A DNA stretch of 64,000 bases, taken from assembly GCA_021234155.1 (NCBI GenBank), contig JAJEKV010000031.1, positions 9,664,698 to 9,728,697 on the forward strand. The letters are read 5' to 3'. The translations under genes were made by a program, and so were the position numbers. Of the stretch, positions 25,505 through 35,766 are shown piece after piece (the first letter of the stretch is position 1; every line of letters starts with the position of its first letter). The notes beneath the pieces were generated by a model, which saw only the letters and a program-made list of their open reading frames with translations, was not told where the DNA came from and searched no databases. This DNA comes from Isoetes taiwanensis (Eukaryota > Streptophyta > Lycopodiopsida > Isoetales > Isoetaceae).

Positions 25505-26260
25505 ATGTCGAGGCGCTATGACAGCAGAACTACGATCTTCTCGCCGGAGGGGCGCCTCTATCAGGTGGAATATGCCATGGAAGCTATCAGCAATGCGGGT
25601 GCTGCAATAGGCATTCTTGCAAAAGATGGTGTTGTCCTTGCAGCCGAGAAACGAGTTACTTCCAAATTACTCGCAGCTTCAAAATCAACAGAGAAAATGT
25701 ACAAGATCGATGATCATCTTGCTTGTGCCGTTGCTGGGATAATGGCAGATGCAAACATTCTTATCAACACTGCCCGCCTTCAGGCTCAAAGGTACACCCT
25801 TGCTTACCAACAACCTATTCCTGTGGAACAGTTGGTCCAGTCTTTGTGTGATACCAAACAGGGATATACCCAGTTTGGTGGTCTTCGTCCTTTTGGGGTC
25901 TCCTTCATCTTTGCAGGTTATGACAAAAAACATGGGTTTCAGTTGTATATGAGTGATCCTAGTGGAAATTATGGGGGCTGGAAAGCAGGAGCCATTGGTG
26001 CAAATAATCAAGCCGCTCAATCCATGTTGAAGCAGGATTACAAGGATGAGATCACCAGGGAGGAGGCTATTCAATTGGCGCTGAAGGTCCTTAGTAAGAC
26101 CATGGATAGTACCAGTCTGTCTGCAGAAAAGTTAGAGCTCGCAGAAGTTACTCTTTCACCTTCTGGGGACGTGAAGTATCAGGTTTGCTCAGCAAGCAAT
26201 CTTAATAATTTATTGGTGAAGCATGGAATTACTCAAAGAGCTGAAGAGTCTAGCCTATGA
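25505..26260 (+). CDS. PAC1: 20S proteasome subunit alpha type-4 (alpha3, PAC1-like)
   Basis: This is one of seven alpha subunits that form the outer rings of the 20S proteasome, in the cytosol and nucleus, and gate entry to the chamber. The protein is 251 residues, the normal length. It opens [16 protein letters not shown], with the alpha-subunit N-terminal signature at residues 5-25 (ending GRLYQVEYA). [49 protein letters not shown] and LVKHGITQ are all typical of plant PAC1. Like all alpha subunits it has no catalytic N-terminal Thr. The frame is open upstream to 25,370, but those 45 residues have no counterpart in the family, so I start at 25,505. There is no intron in the coding part. 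Codon use and integrity stand out against the decayed surroundings. It could be a native single-coding-exon gene or a retrocopy; no poly(A) scar is visible. Confidence 0.97.
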   Translation: MSRRYDSRTTIFSPEGRLYQVEYAMEAISNAGAAIGILAKDGVVLAAEKRVTSKLLAASKSTEKMYKIDDHLACAVAGIMADANILINTARLQAQRYTLAYQQPIPVEQLVQSLCDTKQGYTQFGGLRPFGVSFIFAGYDKKHGFQLYMSDPSGNYGGWKAGAIGANNQAAQSMLKQDYKDEITREEAIQLALKVLSKTMDSTSLSAEKLELAEVTLSPSGDVKYQVCSASNLNNLLVKHGITQRAEESSL

Positions 26261-26635
26261 AATTCGTATTTTTATGCTTGCAACAGCAAACTCTTTGAAA
26301 AATTAAGCTCTATCTCGATCTGCTTCTGTGGCTTCTTCAAGATTAATTACAGTTTTGGGTGGCATGCCTTAACATTCAACTTGCTGTGGTGATGCTAAAC
26401 ATATTGTTTTATGTGATGATGCCTGTATGCTGTGAAATACAGAGTCAATGATCTACATTATTTTTAAACTTCGTATATGCTAGTTAGTCAAATATGCTTT
26501 ATTTTTTAGATGTCACATTCTTTGATTATCAGTGACATGTTATGGGGACTCAAAAAGTTACATTAGTGCTTCTTTTAACATGGGATAAAAATATAAATCT
26601 AATGTACAGAGCTCCACTCAAGATGAATTTAGACT
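26261..26635 (+). other. Probable 3' untranslated region of the proteasome gene and spacer
   Basis: AT-rich sequence follows the TGA stop, with no frame on either strand. I cannot place the poly(A) site with confidence. A tract of genomic A residues, as expected for a retrocopy, is not seen. Confidence 0.4.
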
Positions 26636-27110
26636 TGAAGGTCATTTAATGCCATGCATTTCTGCCAAGAATGAGGATCTAATCTGTGAAGGCAAGGATA
26701 AATATTTACAACAGGAAGCCAGATTGCTGGAATAAAGAGAAAAAGAAGTGATTATGAAGCTAGCTGTATGTTGCTTGAAAGCTATCCAGAGCTTGTGACT
26801 TGGAGGTAAATTTTTGCCATGGATTTTCTGCCAAGATCGAGGATCAAAGGGAGGGAGTGGCAACAGAAAGCCAGATTGATTTGGAAGTTACCATTACTAA
26901 TGCATCATTGAAGCTAGTACATCTAGTCTTCTTGAAATACAGAGCTATTCAAATAAATTAGTAGATGCAATTTTAAGGTAATTTCATCCCATGCATTAGC
27001 TGCTGAAATAAGGAGCAGAAGTGGGAAAGGGAGGAACATGATTGCTGGAATAAGAAGAAAAGATCTGTTTTGAAGCAGCTGAAAAGAAAAGGAAAAAAAG
27101 GAATTGGCAC
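26636..27110 (+). repeat. Degenerate tandem repeat, about three units of 150-165 bp
   Basis: Three successive units (from about 26,636, 26,800 and 26,965) share the order CCATGCATT/CCATGGATT, CTGCCAAGA-like, AGGAT or AGGAG, a GGGA-rich patch, AAGCCAGATTG or a shortened form, GCTGGAATAA and GAAGC-AGCTG. They are too diverged to be recent. No function is evident. Confidence 0.5.
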
Positions 27111-27655
27111 AAATGTGCTAGCATAATTTGACACAATTGGAATGATATAGAGGAGATCAAGGAAGTTGGATATGTTTATTTATGAGCAATGTTATTAAGT
27201 TTGTAGAGATATTGATCAGGCTAAACTAGAAAGGGTAGTTACAAGTTAGAATGATGGAAGTAGCATACCTGGACATTCTGTGAAGCAAGAAAGTTGTGAT
27301 TTCTCATTTGGGTTATAATTGTCTTGCAAATCTACATCATGAGATTAATGATGAGTAGTAGAGATATTTTATTATGCTGGGGTGGGCACAACTTGTGTTT
27401 TGACCAATTTTTAATGATGCTGGATTAAATCATTTGGGTTATCACGCCCTACATACTCCAATTTTAAAGCAGATGGTTTTTCATAGATATGCTTGCATTA
27501 ATATGCGGGCTAAAGCGACGAATGTGCTTTGAAGAAAGGCCAACACATTCAAAAATTGTTAGAATGCAAGATTCAAGAGAATAAAAGAAGGCCAATTTGG
27601 AAGGGGGATAGAGTGAACATATAGTGGAAGATGGAGGTGAATAATGGGCGACATG

Positions 27656-28897
27656 AGAAAAGCTTGCCTTGTAGAAAAGCACTCAGGTCTTGTTGGGAGT
27701 ACAACAATCCTTAGGAGATATGGTTTTTAAATACGTTAATAGCAAATCCAAGCAATAACAAAAGGGCAACTAAGTAATTTATTTGAGCTTGAAGCTATAT
27801 GTTCTTATTGGTTGAACTTGATAGGCCTTTCTCTAATCTTGAAGCTATATGTTCTTATTGGTTGAACCAGATAGGCCTCTCTCCAATCTTAAATCTTATC
27901 ATTTGTCCTGTTATCGTTTGGGGTGTCTAAATTTTTTTGGGACTATTTGATGTCGGGTATGTTGCCAAGATATGCCATATGCCATGGGGCTTAATTTGCA
28001 AATTTCAATGTAAGTCAAGATGGGGTCAAAACCCCCATCTTTGACTTACCCCTAACATTCCACGAAACCATTGAATAAATAGAATATTTGAAAAATTAGC
28101 GTACCGACCAAATATAGAGCCCTCGGGAATCGAACTCTTCGTGATATCCAATGCCCATGCCTTACCCGCGTAAAATGAGCCCCTGCCGAAAAATGAGCGT
28201 AACACTTGCCTGGCATTAGCCACCCAAATCCCCGCACAAAAAATCCTCAATCAATCAAGGCTTCCCTAAGAGCTCCATGGAGACAAATACATGCTGTGCG
28301 TAAAACAAGCGTATAACCTTGAACAGACTCCAAGAAGCTAAAGCTTCAACAAGTCAAGCAAAGTTTCTCCTCAAGGAAAACGATGGGAAAACCGTGTGAA
28401 ATAATGGCAAAACCACAAGATTTGTTCAAAAACCTCAAGATTTGTTCAAAATGTAACCAAAGAAGACCTCGGGCGGGAGAGTCAGCGGGAGAGCAAGACC
28501 TCACAAACCCAAAGCTCCATGCATCACTTCCTCCATCACCGCCCATTTATCACGCTATGCTTCGCGAACCCTAATCTATGCCTTACCGCATGCGTAAAAC
28601 CAAAATATGGAAAAAACTAAGCTCATATCCGATAAAGATCTTCGCCATAAATTTCGAGATCTTGCCTGAAACACCTGGGATGCTGACGCCGCTATAAATA
28701 GTCCTCCTATAGAAGCCATAGCTTATAACCGCTTCGGCCAGACCGCAAGATCCTTTGAGAGCCTAAACGCCACAGAATAAAACCTCGGCTCGGCCTTCTG
28801 CTAATCCATCAAGGCCATCAAGCCACGCATTTAATTTCGTGATATTTGTATTTAATACCGCCACCCAAACATTTAACAATCTTAGGTTATATAAAGA
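27656..28897 (+). repeat. 1.27-kb tandem unit, copy 1, LTR-like
   Basis: This unit recurs 1,265 bp downstream in the same orientation. It contains a TATA-like CTATAAATAG at about 28,694 and a poly(A)-signal-like AATAAAA about 85 bp further on, the spacing seen in plant LTRs. Near the left end a 48-bp block (TATATGTTCTTATTGGTTGA and flanks) is itself duplicated (27,790-27,880). A minus-strand tRNA-like promoter lies at 28,120-28,190. It may be an LTR of a retrotransposon whose internal part is missing. Confidence 0.65.
28120..28190 (-). mobile_element. tRNA-like (SINE head-like) segment in tandem unit copy 1
   Basis: On the minus strand GAGTTCGATTCCC (28,125-28,138) fits a tRNA B box. About 35-45 bp upstream GGGCTCATTTTACGCGGG resembles an A box. 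The spacing suits an internal RNA polymerase III promoter. The anticodon region cannot be folded into a normal tRNA, so this is a SINE-like or tRNA-derived relic, not a tRNA gene. Confidence 0.4.
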
Positions 28898-28921
28898 TAC
28901 TAGTGAATAACGGGCTTATAC

Positions 28922-30233
28922 GAAAAGCTCGGGCCTTTGTAGAAAGCACTCAGGCCTTTGTTGGGAGTACAACAATCCTTAGAGATATGGTTTTAAATAC
29001 GTTAATAGCAAAATCCAAGCACAACAAAAGGGCAACTAAATAATTTATTTGAGCTTGAAGCTATATGTTCTTATTGGTTGAACTTGATAGGCCTTTTCTA
29101 ATCTCTTTCACATATATGTTCTTATTGGTTGAACCGTATAGGCCTCTTCCAGTTCCAAATCTTATCATTTGTCCAAGTATTACCGCTTAGTGTCTAAAAT
29201 TTTTGGGATTCATTGATGTCGGCATATGCCACAAAGATATGCCATAAGCTACGGGGGCTTAATTTGCAAATTTCAAATGGGTCATCAAACCTATCTTTGA
29301 CTTACCCCTAACATTCCAATTTAAACCATTGAATAAATAGAATATTTGAAAATTAGCAAACACCAAACAAGCGCAGAGCCCGGGGAATCAACCCCTATAT
29401 CCAATGCCCATGCCTTACCCGCGTAAAATGAAAGCCCCACGAGAAAATGAGCTGCACGACTTGCTCAAGAAGCCACCAAACTCGCATTGCAAAAACTTTG
29501 AATCAGCTTGGGCGCTTCCCTAAGAGCCCATGGAGACAAATAGTGATGCAAAGGCGTAAACAAGCGCATAACCTCGAATGTACTCCAAGAAGCAAAGCTC
29601 AAACAAGTCAAGCTCAAGGAAAACGATGGGAAAACCGTGAAATAATGGCAAAACCACAAGATTTGTTCAAAAACCTCAAGATTTGTTCAAAATGCGTCGC
29701 AAGAAGACTACGGGAGAGCCGCGTGAGAGCAAGACTGCTAAACCCAAAAGCTCCATGCATCAAGATCACCGCCCATGCATCAATGACTCTCAAGACTCCA
29801 AATCTATGCTTCAGCAGAACTTCTACCGCCGACCTATGCCTTTATACCGCATGTTAAAAACCAAAAATATGGAAAAACTAAGCTTCATATCCGATAAAGA
29901 CGCTATGTTTTGGAGATCTCACGAACACGGGATGGACGCCGCTATTACTAGTCTCCGCTTCGTGGGAGCGCTTGTAGCAAACAAAATAGACTAAAAGCAA
30001 GCAACAAAAAGAAAAACTAATTCGCCAAGTAGCCGCCACAGCTCATAGAAGCCATAGTCACATTTATAACCTCTACAGACCTAAAGAGATCCTTTGAGCC
30101 TAAATTTACAGAAATAAAACCCTGCATTTCGATTCTTCTATATTTCGAATCCACCGCCACCGCCAAAGATATTTACTTCGTGATTTTATAATGGTCACTG
30201 GCCCAAAACATTTAATGTCTTTAGGTTATAAAT
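28922..30233 (+). repeat. 1.27-kb tandem unit, copy 2, LTR-like
   Basis: Second copy of the unit at 27,656-28,897, separated from it by only about 25 bp. The order of blocks is the same, including the tRNA-like patch (29,370-29,450) and an AATAAAACCCT motif near the right end. Small indels are frequent. Two LTR-like units back to back suggest unequal recombination, or a tandem array seen in part. Confidence 0.65.
29370..29450 (-). mobile_element. tRNA-like segment in tandem unit copy 2
   Basis: This is the counterpart of the segment at 28,120-28,190. It keeps TTTTACGCGGGTAAGGCATG and a damaged B box (GGGTTGATTCCCC). It was most likely duplicated together with the surrounding unit. Confidence 0.35.
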
Positions 30234-33200
30234 ATTACCTGCTTAGAGCGGCAAACATTATAGCATTAATACCTGTTAATTCTCGCATGTGTATTATAAT
30301 TTGAATGTACTTGGTTCCGAAGTGTTTAGCCCTATTGACAAGTTTCCTATTGTTTTCCAAATTCTATCCTACCAAACATATAAAGGTGTTTTGATCTCTA
30401 GAACTACGTATAAGAAGTTACTAGTTTTAGCAGAACTTTTTTGCACTTGGGCGCTTTGGTCTTAGTGGTAATACTAGAAAAGTGCTCCAAATAAGCAATG
30501 TGGCTTTTTGTCAACATAAGCTCAAAAATTAATAAAATGTAGAATATATTTACAAAACCAATGCCAGTAGGAGAGGGGGTGGGGTAAGTGTGTGTGTTTT
30601 AACATAAGCACAGATGCCAAACTCTAATATGTTTGTTACTTCAGGATGTATATGAAAGGTTATACGTGGTGCAATAAATACAAAAGCAATCGTCACCACC
30701 ATACCTTTAAATGCAAATTGCAAAATTGCTTAAATCATATAAAAAGCCCATATATAAGGGGAACATCAAAACTCCACCTTATCAATGAAATAGTAGCAAC
30801 AATTTTATCAAAGAATCAGAACAGAATGAAACAAATCTTTTATATTTGGTCAAGCATACACATTTCTTTTTTCAAAAACACACCAAGGATTATTGGATTT
30901 CTGTTCCGGCTAATGATGAAAGATAAGGCGCCATTGCGGTATATAAATAGAATACAAATAAGTAAATGTATATACTGCCCATGTCCCATCGAGTCAAGTA
31001 GACACAAGGTGAAAGCTCTCTACATGGCTTCGAAGCTCGACTAATCTCTGTGGGAGCCACTTTGCAATAAGATCTCATATTCATTTTAGTCTTCTTCCAA
31101 CAAAAAGTAATTCTAAAGCAACCATCCAGCTTATTTTCAACCTTATCAGCAACCAATATCGTTGATTTCCAATTGCGAATCAGATGTAGTCGTCAGAATG
31201 GAAGACATGCCAATGACCAAAGGATATTGGCAAATGTATATATATGCAAATTATCTCAAAATCATTTGGGAGGAGATGCAGGTTAACTTATAAGAATTGT
31301 CCTCGCATCTTTTGTACATGTTTTGCTTCAAACACGAGCTAATTCATTCTTGCATGCCTCAAGCCTCCATTGTCCAAGAAAGCCATAGAAGAGTCGTAAA
31401 CCTCAACTTGCCAACCACTTCAAAGAATGGACGCTTTCATAAAAAATACAAAGAAAGTCTTCTCCGCAACAAGCAAGTATTATGCCGACGTCAAATTGAA
31501 AATGAATGGCAATACCTCGCATTATAGCTACAAACTTGCTGGTAAAATATACCTTTAGATTGAGGCCGCTTGATACACCTCGCGACATACACAGGAAATG
31601 GTAAAGGGTGCTAACTACCCAATTCTCGCTTTCAATCTATGGCGACATTCTATAATCAAACAGATGGACGTAAACAACCATCAAACTTTTGAAGCACTTT
31701 CCTCTTCACTAAATGCAATCTTGTAAATCTCCTCCTGTAGTTATCAACAAATGTACTTGCCCTCCTTAACATGATCAGCCAGCTCATCATAGTCGCTAAG
31801 CTGAAGCTGCAGATGGGAAATAATAATTTTCACCCCACTTCCTCAGGCAATTGTTTTCTTTCACCATAAACAAAAATAATCATTGCTAATACCACAATGA
31901 CAAAACATAATAATCAAACTCAGCAGTAACATACTCCCACCAATTGGAAGAACTCGGCCCGCTTAGAGTAACTTCACCACTATCGCGAATATCTTTTTAT
32001 AGGTTTATGCAAGGCCAAAGATATCATCGATGTAATCATTGCTCAGGCATCCCGCATCAGGCCCATCCTTGGGGTAGCACCAGCGGTGAACATGCGCATA
32101 ATTTGAGTTTGCAAAAAATGTATTCTCATGATCCTTTTCCTCGGTAGTTGTCCGCAACCGTATGAGCAATTGTCGACTTTCTTTCATAACATCTCCAAGT
32201 TGCCCAAAGGAGTTGAAAAGGCTCCTTTACCCTCCCTCTTGTCTACAATTGCCGGGTTTCACATAAAGTGCTGAGCCCCATTGCGCCCGCCAATCCCATA
32301 ACTACCCAATAGGTGTCTGCTCTCAGAAGACGCCCGCCACTTTGAAAGACCGATTACCAAATATAATCAAAGGTTGGTTTCATCTATCACAAGTTTCATT
32401 CCGACAGCACCTAAAGTGAACCGCTGCAGACAGATATTAATAAGGTCACTTAATACTTACTTCAAATGCCTTCTTTCCAACAAAGTTCAAAGCACTCCAG
32501 TTAAGAACAAATTTGGGGAAGAGATCGACAGAAGGTTGCATGGATCCTCTGCTCATTTTCACAGAAGAAACATGATAGTCACTAAGCAATCAAATGAGAT
32601 ATTAAAGAAATAAGAAGACTTATCGGGCGATGAAGGAATATAACAAAGATAGCTCAAGGCTTAAGAAATACCGAGAAGTGCACTCTAATGTATTGAAATT
32701 GCCATGGACAGCCATTCGCGTAAGATAGCAAGCCATACGCATCGGGCCGCCATGTTCTCCGCGACCGAGCTAAAATTATCAATAAAATCTCACACAACCA
32801 GAGGAATCAAGCCGTTCCACCCGACGCCTTTCCTGCGCATCCATAATCGGGTTAATCGAGGCGTTCTTACATCGTAATCAAGAAATCAATGGATTTATTG
32901 ACCCACTCAAAACCTAAAAACAAAAGAGGTCATTTTAATGATAAACACACGCCTTTACCTCGCGCCTGAAATTAAGAGATCAAATCGAAATGCAATACAC
33001 AAATCAAATGGTAAAGAGTCCAAAAATCACAAACCTTTTCGCGATCCGTTTCTTTCCCGTGAATCCACCTATTGTTAGATGATGCAGTAGGCAGCGAGCC
33101 GTGATTTGTACACGATACACAAAAGGCAAGAAAATGGACAAAGAAGAAGTAAACCCTCCGAACTGCTCCTAACACAAATGAGCACCGCATACAAGTGATG

Positions 33201-33640
33201 CTTCAAAACCAAAGCAAAGAAAAAAACTCCTTTACTCTTGAAGAAAGGGGCTGAATGCCCAAAAAAAGGTTACCGGCTAAAATGTATAGGTTTTTGGGAA
33301 AGGCAACCAATGTGCGGAACCCGGCCAACAAGAAATAAGAACCGTAGGGTGCCAAGTGATCAAAACTAAAGCATGGGCTACGCAGAAGCTATTTGGGTTG
33401 GTGGAAATCACGATCTAATCTATCGCGGAATGAAAGGCGAGACGAATGGAAACTGCTGGTTGCTACCAGAATAGTCATGATCCACTGGCCCAAAATGAAA
33501 GTTGAAAACAAATCGGGACGGGCCGAGATGCCCGCATTAAACTACATTTTGCTTTTATTACTATATATAGATGCTAATCTCAAAACAAGTATGTCTTTGA
33601 GTTCGAGGTCGGCTAGAATCGCCTACAATATAAGGTAGTT
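30234..33640. other. Unrecognised stretch
   Basis: No supported gene. A 132-codon plus-strand frame (30,646-31,044) and an 88-codon minus-strand frame (30,890-31,156, upstream open as WKSTILVADKVENKLDG) match nothing I know. A short GT run is present near 30,590. The rest looks like old interspersed DNA. Confidence 0.5.
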
Positions 33641-33890
33641 GGGGGCGGGACTCAACAAAGCAATGTTGGCGCAGTGTGTGTGTCGTATTTCCAATGGGAC
33701 GCTGTCAATTTGGCATGATATAGTTTCACTTCTTCTACACTACGGTATTAAATCTTGGATAATTTCCCGCTAAGATTTTGTCCGGAGGTTTGCTATTATT
33801 TTGGAGAATTTCCCGAACGAAGACTTAAAAGCTAGTATTTTCATCCTCAATTTGGAACTAAATGATTTCTCGTCCTAGATTTGGTTGAGG
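33641..33890 (+). repeat. Direct repeat of about 210-250 bp, copy 1
   Basis: Shares with 34,050-34,255 the sequence CAACAAAGCAATG, then GTCAATTTGGCATGATATA, CTTCTACACTACG, GACTTAAAAGCTAGTATT and TAGATTTGGTTGAGG, in the same order. Copy 1 is longer because of an insertion around 33,770-33,800. The family is unknown. Confidence 0.7.
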
Positions 33891-34049
33891 GCAACCCTTT
33901 TACTACTTGCAATTTTGAGATCTTTGTGTGGAAAAAATTCATTGCCATCATACTAACGATTTCTTTAGTCTTATTACACAAATGACCATTTTAATTCAAT
34001 ACTGACTGAGTATCACTAATTATACTCTACAATTAGAGACATATCCGCC

Positions 34050-34255
34050 AGGGGACCCAACAAAGCAATGCGTTCCATGCAAGTGTGTGCATCGTATGTC
34101 AAATCGGATGATGTCAATTTGGCATGATATAAAATCATTTCTTCTACACTACGCTATAAATTTTAGAGAACTTTCCGAATCGACTTAAAAGCTAGTATTC
34201 ATCCTCAATTTAGAACTAAGATGATGTGTTTTTCTTGTCCTAGATTTGGTTGAGG
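34050..34255 (+). repeat. Direct repeat of about 210 bp, copy 2
   Basis: Second copy of the unit at 33,641-33,890. It stops exactly at GGTTGAGG, where the pentamer tail of the minus-strand LINE begins, so the LINE probably inserted here or just beyond. Confidence 0.7.
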
Positions 34256-35766
34256 ATAGGATAGAATAGACTTTTATCGTCCATAGAGAGCAGACCTGTT
34301 ACTGCCTGGATTAAAAAAACCCCATCCCAAAAAGTTTTCGCGGGAAAAACCATGGCAATAATAAGGATGCTATCAAAGTGTATAAGTATACATAAGAGAC
34401 AAGACAGATTCAACTCATGTGTCTCCTGGATGCTTAAGCCATTGCATCCATTACCTCCCGGATATGATCCCAACATCCAACCGGCCGTGACCGAAGTATG
34501 ATGTGGGCATAGCCGCCAGTTCTAATTAACTCAAAGATAACGCGGCCCAGATATTTGGTCATATGCCAAATATCCATGAGGTATGGCATTTATCTTCAAC
34601 GGCCCCCATTTGACAACATCTATAGAGCATGTCCTGTCATGGTTCTCTAATCCATCTCCCTGCCTCAATGTAGAGACGGTGTGCATGTATGCGGATTGAG
34701 GCAATGAGTCTGTGCGTTTTCCATAGGCAAACGGGTACGCAGGTAATGTTGTGGGCCCCACTCCAATAAGATATTCACGTGGCATTGGTAATGTGTTGTC
34801 TTGTCCTGTTCAAGAGCACCGGCATCTTAGAGCTTACTGAGGAAGCAGGCATCAAGGTACTATCTCAGGTTATGGGCGACTTCTATTTGCACTCCTCAGA
34901 TGTACCGTGTTCAAGAGACATTCCATCTACGAAGCACGAGTTTTTCCTTCCAACAGCCTGCGAGGTGTCATGGCCCCATTGCCACGGTATAAGCCAAGCT
35001 AGGGAGGCGAGCATCATAAATAGTAACCACCTTCTGAAAGTAGATGATATGTTGATCCAGGCTACCCTTTGAAAAGGTAAGAAGCATGTCTTCTGTAGCA
35101 GGATCTGATATGGGACCGTGGACTTCACCCCTAGTGCTCGGGCCAAGAAGACTTTCTTTACCTGCTCCAAATCATTCCAGATAGCGAGGGACACCACAAG
35201 GCCCTAGACCTCAACCCCTGCATAAAAAGGATGGGGACTCCACCAAGACCAACAAAGGACCGATGCGGCCCAATCATATAACTCGTTCAGACTGTTCCAC
35301 ATGGCATACAACGCCCTCGCCACCCGTGACAGAGATGGAAGCATCCTAACGCATACTAGAGAGGAACACTACTCCTAAATACCAGAGGTGGAGATGCCAC
35401 TTGGTACATTTTGCATTCTCAGAATCAAGAAGGATCCATGGTTGATGTGAGGATGACATAAGGACCACCTTAGTCTTGGTTAGATTGACTCGCATGGCAG
35501 TCACCTGGCAGAATGTGTCCAAAACATCAAGATGGCATGCATGTCTGCCAGAGTGCAAGCAAGGAGATCCATATCATCAGCATATGAGCTACCTAATAAT
35601 CTGGTGCAAGAGGTGAGCTCTGTCGCCCCATTTTCAGCAAGCCAGTTCTCCAATTGGGCAATGTATAGTCCAAACAATGTAGAAGACAGAGGGCATCCGT
35701 GGCGTATTAATTCCATATCATTGTCAAAGTCGGCCGCCTATCGAGCGCAATCAGCCCTATACAATT
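34256..35766 (-). mobile_element. LINE fragment, minus strand
   Basis: A 5'-truncated non-LTR retrotransposon. On the minus strand the RT domain shows GCPLSSTLFGLYI followed by SYADDMDLLA (35,501-35,716). The next frame (35,346-35,558) carries TAMRVNLTKTKVVLM, typical of the sequence after the YADD box. The break between these two frames is a frameshift. GLYIAQLENWLAENG matches the plus-strand LINE near 18,100. The 3' end has an imperfect stem-loop, a TCTATGGACGATAAAA motif and a TATTC/TATCC tail at 34,254-34,271. It is not functional. Confidence 0.8.

Noticed and set aside
28120-28190. Functional tRNA gene
   Set aside because: A-box- and B-box-like words are present, but no cloverleaf or anticodon stem can be formed; only a tRNA-derived relic is supported.
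26636-30233. Possible CRISPR array
   Set aside because: The repeats are long, degenerate and without regular spacers, and the genome is a plant nuclear one.
30646-31044. 132-codon plus-strand frame
   Set aside because: AT-rich composition gives Lys/Ile/Asn-biased text without motifs; an overlapping minus-strand frame is equally long in its open part.
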